Of a DNA stretch of 64,000 nucleotides, positions 1 to 11,049 are shown piece after piece. Below the pieces are notes generated by a model. The model searched no databases and was not told where the DNA came from. It saw only the letters and a program-made list of their open reading frames with translations. The stretch's first letter is position 1; each line of letters begins with the position of its first letter. The position numbers were made by a program, and so were the translations under genes. Source of the stretch: Mesostigma viride (Eukaryota; Streptophyta; Mesostigmatophyceae; Mesostigmatales; Mesostigmataceae); contig RPFO01000715.1 in the NCBI GenBank assembly GCA_009746045.1, positions 633,449-697,448 of the forward strand. The letters are read 5' to 3'.

Positions 1-3000
1 CCATTGCGCGCTGCAGGTCCGCCGCCACGCGCGCCTCTTCGCGCCGGCGGTCACGCTCCACCTGGCATCGCCACGTCGCACAGTGACAGGTGGCGGGGTA
101 TATGCAGGTATCCAAGAGGTTAGGCATGAGGACTTGGGTCATACAGGTCGCGTGCGGGCGGACCACCCATGGCCCTATGGGGGGGGTGTCGTGGAAACAA
201 ATTTCCAAAATCGCAGCGCTGCGGCAGCGAGTGGCCGACCAATAAGCCCCCGACATGGACGCAAGCCGATGGTGGCATTATGGACTAGATGTCACATCGT
301 CAGGCGGCGTGGTATAGCATACTCTGCATTTCCCCCTTCACGCAACCGCTCAGACCGCCACCAACGGTTCGCAAGCCTGTCACTAGCCCCCCTTCAAACG
401 GTTTGCAAGCCTGTCACTAGCCCCCTTCAAACGGTTCGCAAGCCTGTCACTAGCCCCCTTCAAACGGTTCGCAAGCCTGTCACTAGCCCCCCTTCAAACG
501 GTTTGCAAGCCTGTCACTAGCCCCCTTCAAACGGTTCGCAAGCCTGTCACTAGCCCAGGGTTTGCGTACCATGCAGGCAGGTGGGACACAGGACTGCAGC
601 ACAGGATCAAAACAGGCAGGATGCAAGCCAGTATTTGAAACGGCCCTACTGCATGCCTCTGCTCCTCCTATCGCTGCCCCCCCCCCCTCCCCCCTCTCCC
701 CCCGCCACACACATTCTGCTCCGATCAAATGTTTTTCCCCACCTTCTGCTCCTATCGCATGCCCCCCCCCCCACCTTCTGCTACTATCGCATGCCCCCCC
801 CCCACCTTCTGCTCCTATCGCATGCCCCCTCCACACACCTTCTGCTCCTATCACATGCCCCCCCCCACACCTTCTGCTCCTATCGCATGCCCCCCCCCAC
901 ACCTTCTGCTCCTATCGCATGCCCCCCCCCCACCTTCTACTCCTATCGCATGCCCCCCCGTCTACCTTCTGCTCCTATCGCATGCCCCCCCCCACACCTT
1001 CTGCTCCTCCTTGAGCTTGTCCCTCTCGGCGCGCTCCTTCTCGCGCCGTGCCTCCCGCTCCTGCCGCTCCGCCTCCTTGGCCTTCTCCTTCTGCAGGCGC
1101 TCCTCGTCGCGCCGGCGCTCGCGCGCCAGCTTCTCCTCCATCTGTTCACAGAGCGCAAGGGGGAGCACCCAACGTTTCCGAGTCAGCACACCGCTGTGCT
1201 CTCCTCCACCCGCAAGGGAGGGGAGAACAAAAAACGCTAACTTGATTCTTCGCAGTCAGCACACCACCGTGCTGCCATTCAGACAGGAAGGCATTTCAAG
1301 CCCTCCAAGCACAGGAAAGAGGGCATTGTGCACAGAGCGCCGCCTCTCCTCCATCGGACGGAAGGGCATCCCAGCACACCAACGGCCATGGCTTCATATT
1401 TCCCTGGGTTGCATCACCGTGCAAGATGGACCAAGATCACGGCTGCATCGGCTTTTGCGCTTCATTCCAGTTGGTTGCTCTCACCCTCACGTCGAGTCGT
1501 AATCCATGGTGATCCGCCTGTCCCTCACCTTGCGCTGTATAGGAAACCTCTCCCCCACGCCCCTCCGCCCCCCCTTGCCCTTCGTATGGTGGATCACCCC
1601 CTCTGCCCGCCCCCCCCCTTGCGCTTCCCCAAACCAACACCGCACCCACATTGTGCTTGATCAGTCAATAGCAGTTTGCCCCCTGCCCCACCTTAAGTGC
1701 CCACCTTTTGTTTTAGAAGGCCCCCAAGATGAACCCCCGGATTGTATCTCCACCTGCACGCACCCACCTTGCGCTTGATGGAGTCGAATCGGTCGAGTCG
1801 CTCGGCCTCCTTGCGCGCGTGCCGCTCCTCCGACGCCGCGCGCGCCTTGGCCTCTTTGGCCTGCGCCTTTGCCTGCGCACGCTCCGCCGCCTCCGCCTCC
1901 TTGGACGCGGCGTCCTCCTTGGGCTGGCGACCACCATCAGTCACGCAGGCACACGCAGGCACGCATGGACACACGAACAGGAGGGGGTGATTGTGGGGAA
2001 TGCGCAGGTGTAGGCACGCAGGCAGGCGGACAAACTGGCACGATGATAGAAGGGGATGGGCGGGGGTGGAGACGGGCGACCCCAGCGCATGCACAGGCGT
2101 TGGGCAGGACCAACCGCAAGGCGATGTCTATCCAGTAGAGCCGCGAAGCCATGGGGTTGGGAAGAGGGGCGTGTGCGTGGCACATGGGTTCTCCTGTGAA
2201 TGGCTCGACAGATACTTGGGCCGCGCCGTGAGTGCGCGCACGCAGGCTGTGGATGCACCAGTAACCACAAGCCTGTGAGTGCGCGCACGCATGCTGTGGA
2301 TGCACCAGTAACCACAAGCCTGTGAATGCACGCACGCATGCTGTGGGTGCACCAATAACCACAAGCCCTGAACAGCGGGAGGTCTGCGCAACACACGTCG
2401 CATGAATCCACATAAACAGTGTCGTCGCTCGAGCATGCAGCGCCAACAGTCGGCCAGCACACGTACGTTCCCCTCCCCCCGCCCCCCCCAAGAACCAAGG
2501 TCCTAAAAACCCTGCGGGCGTGCTTGGGACCACTTGCCTTGGGCGGCTTGGGCAGCTTGGCCAACTTCTCCGCCAGCGACTTGGGCGGCCGGCCCTTCTG
2601 GCCCGGCACCTTGACCGGCTTGAGCGGTTTGGGCACCTTGTGTGGGCGCGGGGGCGCCAGCGGGGGCATGTCCAGTGCCAGCGGCCCGCCCAGCTCCACC
2701 CCTTCTCGCATGTTGCAGAGCGTCATGCGCTGCTCCCTCAGCGCGTCCAGCGTGCGCTGCACGATGATCGGCCGCTGTAGTGGGCGCGTGCGGCCCTCGA
2801 GGGGGGGCAGCAGCACCGGCCGCAGCAGGGTCGAGGGGTCGAGCGGCGTGTAGCGGGGAGACCGCTTGGGGAACACCTGCGGGGTCAACACCCATGCCGA
2901 GCGCCCCACCCCACCCCACCCCACAGAAAACGGGCCCACCCCACCCATCCACCCCCGCAACACGGTGCCCAGTATACACGGGGGCGAAGGGGTGTGAGAA

Positions 3001-3694
3001 ATGAGCGCAGGCATCCCACGCAACGCCACGTGTCCACGGAACGCCACGTGTCCACGGATGCTAGTGGTCCCTCTTCATGAACCCGAGCTGGCACCGAGAG
3101 GCCCAGAAGAGGTAGGTACACTCAAACTAGGAGGTACCGACTGTCCGGCCGGTCCACATCAGAACAGCAGGCACCGCTCCCCTAGTGCACAATAGGAGCA
3201 TATCAGCCACCATGACAATGGAGAGAGGCCCCCTGGGACATGCAGCTGCTGTGGGGGGGTTGCAGGGCATGCGCCGCAGGGCATGCGCCGCAGGGCATGC
3301 GCCGCAGGGCATCGTTGCAGCCATCGATGCGGCATCTTGGCATCTTTGCCGCAGGAGCTGCAGGAGCAATAACCAGCCCACAATGGACCACGGGCAACTT
3401 CCCAGCCATACAGGGCATATGGAACCCTCCACAGGTCAGGCCCTCTGCACATCAGGCCCTCCGCACTTCAAGCCCTCTGCACACTGACACCGCTCCACTG
3501 CAACTTTGCCGCATACGCCTGGCCGGGGTCCTTCCATTTTTCCGCTTCAATCCCGCGGCGCCACGCACCTGCCACACACCATCTGTCCAAGAACGTGCTA
3601 GTCATGTATACTGCTACGGCTCAATCCTATTCTACTGCGCGCTATTCATGTGTGCACGCCACACACCCACCTGCGTAAGCGCCAGTTGGCCACA

Positions 3695-3774
<80 letters not shown>

Positions 3775-6700
3775 CGTACGCACGCACACGCCCCCACTCA
3801 TACTGCGACTACTATACAAATACCACGTACCAGGGGACCTGCCTTTGCCCGCTTGGACAGCCAACGCTCGCGTGCCCATGCCACCTCCCGCGGGCGCTTG
3901 GAGGCGCGGCCACCGGCTGGGAGGAAGGGGGACACGCGATCACGCACGCATGGGTAAGGAAGGGGGACACGCGATCACGCACGCATGGGTAAGGAAGGGG
4001 GACACGCGATCACGCACGCATGGGTAAGGAAGGGGGACACGCGATCACGCACGCATGGGTAAGGAAGGGGGACACGCGATCACGCACGCATGGGTAAGGA
4101 AGGGGGACACGCGATCACGCACGCATGGGTAAGGAAGGGGGACACGCGATCACGCACGCATGGGTAAGGAAGGGGGACACGCGATCACGCACGCATGGGT
4201 AAGGAAGGGGGACACGCGATCACGCACGCATGGGTAAGGAAGGGGGACACGCGATCACGCACGCATGGGTAAGGAAGGGGGACACACGATCACGCACGCA
4301 TGGGTAAGGAAGGGGGACACGCGATCACGCACGCATGGGTAAGGAAGGGGGACACGCGATCACGCACGCATGGGTAAGGAAGGGGGACACGCGATCACGC
4401 ACGCATGGGTAAGGAAGGGGGACACGCGATCACGCACGCATGGGTAAGGAAGGGGGACACGCGATCACGCACGCATGGGTAAGGAAGGGGGACACGCGAT
4501 CACGCACGCATGGGTAAGGAAGGGGGACACGCGATCACGCACGCATGGGTAAGGAAGGGGGACACGCGATCACGCACGCATGGGTAAGGAAGGGGGACAC
4601 ACGATCACGCACGCATGGGTAAGGAAGGGGGACACGCGATCACGCACGCATGGGTAAGGAAGGGGGACACGCGATCACGCACGCATGGGTAAGGAAGGGG
4701 GACACGCGATCACGCACGCATGGGTAAGGAAGGGGGACACGCGATCACGCACGCATGGGTAAGGAAGGGGGACACGCGATCACGCACGCATGGGTAAGGA
4801 AGGGGGACACACGATCACGCACGCATGGGTAAGGAAGGGGGACACGCGATCACGCACGCATGGGTAAGGAAGGGGGACACGCGATCACGCACGCATGGGT
4901 AAGGAAGGGGGACACGCGATCACGCACGCATGGGTAAGGAAGGGGGACACGCGATCACGCACGCATGGGTAAGGAAGGGGGACACGCGATCACGCACGCA
5001 TGGGTAAGGAAGGGGGACACGCGATCACGCACGCATGGGTAAGGAAGGGGGACACGCGATCACGCACGCATGGGTAAGGAAGGGGGACACGCGATCACGC
5101 ACGCATGGGTAAGGAAGGGGGACACGCGATCACGCACGCATGGGTAAGGAAGGGGGACACGCGATCACGCACGCATGGGTAAGGAAGGGGGACACACGAT
5201 CACGCACGCATGGGTAAGGAAGGGGGACACGCGATCACGCACGCATGGGTAAGGAAGGGGGAGACACGATCACGCACGCATGGGTAAGGAAGGGGGACAC
5301 ACGATCACGCACGCATGGGTAAGGAAGGGGGACACGCGATCACGCACGCATGGGTAAGGAAGGGGGACACGCGATCACGCACGCATGGGTAAGGAAGGGG
5401 GACACGCGATCACGCACGCATGGGTAAGGAAGGGGGACACGCGATCACGCACGCATGGGTAAGGAAGGGGGACACGCGATCACGCACGCATGGGTAAGGA
5501 AGGGGGACACGCGATCACGCACGCATGGGTAAGGAAGGGGGACACGCGATCACGCACGCATGGGTAAGGAAGGGGGACACGCGATCACGCACGCATGGGT
5601 AAGGAAGGGGGACACGCGATCACGCACGCATGGGTAAGGAAGGGGGACACGCGATCACGCACGCATGGGTAAGGAAGGGGGACACGCGATCACGCACGCA
5701 TGGGTAAGGAAGGGGGACACGCGATCACGCACGCATGGGTAAGGAAGGGGGACACGCGATCACGCACGCATGGGTAAGGAAGGGGGACACGCGATCACGC
5801 ACGCATGGGTAAGGAAGGGGGAGACACGATCACGCACGCATGGGTAAGGAAGGGGGACACGCGATCACGCACGCATGGGTAAGGAAGGGGGACACACGAT
5901 CACGCACGCATGGGTAAGGAAGGGGGACACGCGATCACGCACGCATGGGTAAGGAAGGGGGACACGCGATCACGCACGCATGGGTAAGGAAGGGGGAGAC
6001 ACGATCACGCACGCATGGGTAAGGAAGGGGGACACGCGATCACGCACGCATGGGTAAGGAAGGGGGACACGCGATCACGCACGCATGGGTAAGGAAGGGG
6101 GACACGCGATCACGCACGCATGGGTAAGGAAGGGGGACACGCGATCACGCACGCATGGGTAAGGAAGGGGGACACGCGATCACGCACGCATGGGTAAGGA
6201 AGGGGGACACGCGATCACGCACGCATGGGTAAGGAAGGGGGACACGCGATCACGCACGCATGGGTAAGGAAGGGGGACACGCGATCACGCACGCATGGGT
6301 AAGGAAGGGGGACACACGATCACGCACGCATGGGTAAGGAAGGGGGACACGCGATCACGCACGCATGGGTAAGGAAGGGGGACACACGATCACGCACGCA
6401 TGGGTAAGGAAGGGGGACACGCGATCACGCACGCATGGGTAAGGAAGGGGGACACGCGATCACGCACGCATGGGTAAGGAAGGGGGACACGCGATCACGC
6501 ACGCATGGGTAAGGAAGGGGGACACGCGATCACGCACGCATGGGTAAGGAAGGGGGACACGCGATCACGCACGCATGGGTAAGGAAGGGGGACACGCGAT
6601 CACGCACGCATGGGTAAGGAAGGGGGACACGCGATCACGCACGCATGGGTAAGGAAGGGGGACACACGATCACGCACGCATGGGCAGAAGGAAGGGGGAG

Positions 6701-9700
6701 ACACGATCACGCACGCATGGGCAGAAGGAAGGGGGAGACACGATCACGCACGCATGGGTAAGGAAGGGGGAGACACGATCACGCACGCATGGGCAGAAGG
6801 AAGGGGGAGACACGATCACGCACGCATGGGTAAGGAAGGGGGAGACACGATCACGCACGCATGGGCAGAAGGAAGGGGGAGACACGATCACGCACGCATG
6901 GGCAGAAAGAAGGGGGAGACACGATCACGCACGCATGGGTAAGGAAGGGGGAGACACGATCACGCACGCATGGGTAAGGAAGGGGGAGACACGATCACGC
7001 ACGCATGGGCAGAAGGAAGGGGGAGACACGATCACGCACGCATGGGCAGAAGGAAGGGGGAGACGCGATCACGCACGCATGGGCAGAGGGAAGGGGGAGA
7101 CACGATCACGCACGCATGGGCAGGAGGAAGGGGGAGACACGATCACGCACGCATGGGTAAGGAAGGGGGAGACACGATCACGCACGCATGGGCAGAAGGA
7201 AGGGGGAGACACGATCACGCACGCATGGGTAAGGAAGGGGGAGACACGATCACGCACGCATGGGCAGAAGGAAGGGGGAGACACGATCACGCACGCATGG
7301 GCAGAAGGAAGGGGGAGACACGATCACGCACGCATGGGTAAGGAAGGGGGAGACACGATCACGCACGCATGGGCAGAAGGAAGGGGGAGACACGATCACG
7401 CACGCATGGGCAGAAGGAAGGGGGAGCCACGATCACGCACGCATGGGTAAGGAAGGGGGAGACACGATCACGCACGCATGGGTAAGGAAGGGGGAGACAC
7501 GATCACGCACGCATGGGCAGAAGGAAGGGGGAGACACGATCACGCACGCATGGGTAAGGAAGGGGGAGACACGATCACGCACGCATGGGTAGAAGGAAGG
7601 GGGAGACACGATCACGCACGCATGGGTAAGGAAGGGGGAGACACGATCACGCACGCATGGGCAGAAGGAAGGGGGAGACACGATCACGCACGCATGGGCA
7701 GGAGGAAGGGGGAGACACGATCACGCACGCATGGGCAGAAGGAAGGGGGAGACACGATCACGCACGCATGGGCAGAAGGAAGGGGGAGACACGATCACGC
7801 ACGCATGGGCAGAAGGAAGGGGGAGACACGATCACGCACGCATGGGCAGGAGGAAGGGGGAGACACGATCACGCACGCATGGGCAGAAGGAAGGGGGAGA
7901 CACGATCACGCACGCATGGGCAGAAGGAAGGGGGAGACACGATCACGCACGCATGGGCAGAAGGAAGGGGGAGACACGATCACGCACGCATGGGTAAGGA
8001 AGGGGGAGACACGATCACGCACGCATGGGCAGAAGGAAGGGGGAGACACGATCACGCACGCATGGGCAGAAGGAAGGGGGAGACACGATCACGCACGCAT
8101 GGGCAGAAGGAAGGGGGAGACACGATCACGCACGCATGGGCAGGAGGAAGGGGGAGACACGATCACGCACGCATGGGCAAGGAAGGGGGAGACACGATCA
8201 CGCACGCATGGGCAGAAGGAAGGGGGAGACACGATCACGCACGCATGGGCAGGAGGAAGGGGGAGACACGATCACGCACGCATGGGCAGAAGGAAGGGGG
8301 AGACACGATCACGCACGCATGGGCAGAAGGAAGGGGGAGACACGATCACGCACGCATGGGCAGAAGGAAGGGGGAGACACGATCACGCACGCATGGGCAG
8401 AGGCACGCGGGCATTGAAGAGAAGAGAGGAGTGAGGGGGCCCTACCGCGCAGTTAAGGGAAACGAGGGGGGGGGGAGTTTAAGGGGGGAATGGAAGGAAG
8501 GGAGAAAAAAGGGAAAAGCAGGGGGAGGGGAGGAGAGGGGAGGAGAGGGAAAACAGAGGTGAGTGCTGACCGATGAGAGGTGTGACCAAGGGCCACCGGC
8601 GCGGCTGCAGGCCCACCCTCGTCGCAAATGCAGGGGTCCCTGCCGAGCAACATTACCACAGCATGGCAACCAAAGCATCGTGGCCGCATGATGGCTGCCA
8701 TGATGGCCGCCATGATGGCCGCCAACACAACAGGACGACATCCCCCCAATGGCCCATCCCCTTGCGTCGACGACTGCAGGAGGGGAGCATGCGGGGACCG
8801 AGAGGGGTGGCCCAAATGTTCCACAAGGGGGTGGTGGGGGAGCCGGGGAGGTCTCATGAGCGGGTCATGGCCAGACCCCACTACTGCCGCAGATGACAGT
8901 GGTAAGTGCCCCCTCAACTTCCTCTGCACTTCCATCGTGTGACCACATCCAGTTGTGGGGGCTCGCCGCATGCTGCCCCTTGGGCTCATGTGACGCGTGT
9001 GTACTTACGGTACACACGTGACCTGTGTACCGGAAGCAAGCAGTGCCCCCTGGCAGCGGGCCCGCCTCCACTGGGCCAGCCACCTGCATCATCCATGCAC
9101 TCGTGCTGCATGAGGTGTAACATATAGATGAGGCGCACAGCCGGGCGCATGGAAGGCGCAGAACAACGCGACACACACGACGCACACGTAGGGGAGCAAC
9201 ACGGGAGGCCAACCACGCAGACGCCAAGCGCACGACCGTGCTGTATGACACACGTATTGTAGCCGTGCTGCTCCCCCCCCCCCCCCAAAGACACAGAGGG
9301 AGCGTACCGTAGGGGTGCTGCTCCCCAAACGCCCCGGGCGGCAGCGGGTCAAACGCGGCCGCCAGCACGGGGCCATCCACACGCAGTGGCTCCGCCAGCA
9401 GGGCCAGCGCGGCCTTCATGCGCCGCTCCCTCTCGGCGGCCGCCAGCGCGCGGCGCTCTTTCTCCGCTCGCGCCTCCCGCTCCGCCTTCTCCGCCTCCTG
9501 CGCCGCCAGCTTGGCCGCCAGTGCGCGCGCCTTGGCGGCCGCAGCAATCTCCTCTGCCCGCGCCGCCTCTGCCTCCGCGGCCTTTGCTGCGGCAACGGTG
9601 GCGGAGATGCTCGTGTCGTCCAAACAGGGCTCGTCGTAGTCTCGCGGCGAGCCAGGCGGGGAGTCCTGCTTGCCACCACCCCTGCCAGACCGAATACTGC

Positions 9701-10128
9701 CGGTAGGAGTGCCGTTAACTCTCGAGTCGCCACTGGGCAGTATGCCCTCCCGCCTGTCTCGCCTCCGGCGGTGAGAAAACCACATCTGAAGTTGCCTGTC
9801 CGACAGGCCCAAACGCTGGGACAGTTGTTGGCGGACAATTTCCGTGGGATATTTGCCCTCTGCAGGACCGGGGGGGAAATTGAAAGACAAACACAAAAAC
9901 TGACTTCTTGGAACATAAAGAGGGAAATTTCGGAGGCAAAGAGACATGCAGCGCAACAGGCATAACCATCAATTCACGCGGACGCCATTACAGTTCCGGC
10001 TTGCCTTGGTATTGTCTCTCCAGAGCATCCAACTGTGATTTGGATTTCATAATTTTCCTCGGCACTGGGACGTTGTCCCCCGACATCCTTCCCCGCCCAT
10101 CGTCGCCGATATCCATGTCCAAGTCCAT
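1..10128 (-). CDS. Homeobox-DDT (RINGLET/RLT-like) chromatin protein, 3' part outside window
   Basis: Seven exons join in phase: 10128-10005, 9859-9308, 3916-3843, 2876-2538, 1923-1768, 1141-998 and 61-1, the last running off the window. Residues about 25-84 form a homeodomain whose third helix reads DRQLQMWFSHRRRRDRR; His replaces the usual Asn51, as in the plant RLT motif WFCHRR. It is followed by an Ala/Glu-rich coiled coil and EPLRVDGPVLAAAFDPLPP, a segment diagnostic of RLT proteins. A basic Pro/Lys-rich exon and two highly charged coiled-coil exons precede where the DDT domain should lie, beyond the left edge. RLT proteins are nuclear partners of ISWI remodellers. The start is the first ATG in frame with the homeodomain. 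Introns 1 and 4 start with GC after AAG; exon 3 (3916-3843) is the least certain and would also need a GC donor. Intron 2 is about 5.4 kb and mostly minisatellite. Confidence 0.83.
360..557. repeat. 33-34 bp minisatellite, about six copies
   Basis: Near-identical units containing GCAAGCCTGTCACTAG repeat every 33-34 bp. They lie in the homeobox-gene intron between exons 1141-998 and 61-1. No coding role is seen; open frames through the array are products of the period. Confidence 0.9.
710..997. repeat. Minisatellite of about 32 bp that copies a 5' splice site
   Basis: Units of about 32 bp repeat about nine times. On the minus strand each carries GGAGCAGAAGGTG, the same sequence as the end of homeobox exon 1141-998 and its GT donor (exon ends AGCAGAAG, intron begins GTGTGG). 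The array begins at the splice junction and extends into the intron, so it looks like tandem duplication of the exon-intron boundary with poly-G spacers. Confidence 0.85.
2225..2370. repeat. Minisatellite of about 48 bp, three copies
   Basis: Three units around CTGTGGATGCACCAGTAACC lie in the homeobox-gene intron between exons 2876-2538 and 1923-1768. The copies differ at a few positions. Confidence 0.85.
3691..3787. repeat. (ACGC)n microsatellite
   Basis: About 23 perfect copies of ACGC, one GTAC interruption near the end. It lies in the homeobox-gene intron downstream (minus strand) of exon 3916-3843. Confidence 0.95.
3922..8400. repeat. 4.5 kb minisatellite, 35-bp and 37-bp units, about 125 copies
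   Basis: From about 3922 to 6675 the unit is a nearly invariant 35 bp containing GATCACGCACGCATGGGTAA. From 6676 the array mixes 35-bp GGTAAGGA units with 37-bp GGGCAGAAGGA units, and CACACG becomes GAGACACG. Because 35+37=72, long open frames appear on both strands; these are artefacts. The array lies in homeobox intron 2, and its minus-strand unit (CCCCCTTCCTTACC) is continuous with the polypyrimidine tract of the exon 3 acceptor (CCCCCTTCCTCCCAG). Confidence 0.97.
8401..9307. other. Remainder of homeobox intron 2, no gene seen
   Basis: G-rich low-complexity DNA to about 8560, a short CATGATGGC repeat at 8689-8722, and a poly-C run at about 9275-9288. I see no convincing exon, although a small one could be missed. 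Confidence 0.6.
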
Positions 10129-11049
10129 CGTGCTCGGACAGCCAGAAAGCCAAGCGCGTTAGCGCGGCCCCCAAACGCGTTAGCGCGTTAGCGAGGCTGG
10201 CCTGACCATTATTCTACGAGAAAAACTTCTGCACGGCTACCGGAAATACTTGCGCTACGCGCTGTCATCCTACCAGACATTGACCACGACGTGGCCGAGC
10301 GCGGAACCGCCTGCTGCCCTTCCCATGCGAGGGGGAGATAATGCCCGCTGATCCCCGCCCCGCAATTTTTGAGTCGGGCACTGCTTGCACAACTACCCGT
10401 CATTTGTGCACAAGGGTGGAGTACTGGAGTTACGGCCAAAAGTTTGGTTTTCCCGGGAACAATAATTATTTTGCAGGATGCCCCAATAATTAGTTGATGT
10501 AATGCCGCGCATGTCAGTCAGTCAGTCAGTCCGTTGGATCGCGCGCCGTTGTAATGCCGCGCATGTAATGCCATGCAATCGCCGCCGTCCACGTAAGCAT
10601 TTTGCGGCCAGGATGTCAGGTAATCTATGGACTTTATCCCGGCTGCCAGAATTGGGGAGATCCTCCCAGTACTGCGGTGTGAGAGTGCGGTCATGCCAGC
10701 AGCTGCCGAGTGCTAAGTGCCAGGTACCTGCACGCGCGGCATGCCACCTGCGCCCCGCGCGCGTCACGTTCCAAACGCCACAATAATAATGCTCTGCAAT
10801 GGCACACCTTTACAGTAGCAGTGGCAGGTCCCTCACAATATGCCCAACCGGCTGGCGTTGACTAAATATTTATTCATCATACTACGAGCCGAAAGTCATA
10901 TGGTGATTTCGGGCCTGCAGTTTCCTTTAGACCATAAAGAATTTTTACAAACATTTGTGTAAGAGCCATCCATCAAAGTCATTGTTGACAGCGTACTAAC
11001 GCTTTTAAAGTTACACACGGCTGTCCGTCATTCATCAAATCGCTCAACC
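10129..11049. promoter_or_regulatory. Divergent upstream region of homeobox and TMEM144 genes
   Basis: 921 bp between two divergent start codons. It contains GCGTTAGCG repeats at 10156-10196, a duplicated AATGCCGCGCATGT motif (10501 and 10552) and a (CAGT)n stretch at about 10512-10530. Bidirectional promoter function is inferred only from position. Confidence 0.5.

Noticed and set aside
2503-2979. Ala/Gly/Pro-rich minus-strand ORF overlapping homeobox exon 2876-2538
   Set aside because: Alternative frame of a GC-rich exon; the chosen frame joins in phase with its neighbours.
3922-8400. CRISPR-like direct repeat array
   Set aside because: Units are contiguous 35/37-mers with no unique spacers, in an intron of a eukaryotic gene; it is a minisatellite.
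6610-8562. Long open frames of about 110-320 codons rich in THGQKEGGDTITHAW
   Set aside because: They arise from the 35+37=72 bp periodicity and are open on both strands.
8453-8989. His/Gly-rich minus-strand ORF as a homeobox exon
   Set aside because: Low-complexity repeats and no phase-compatible splice sites that I could support.
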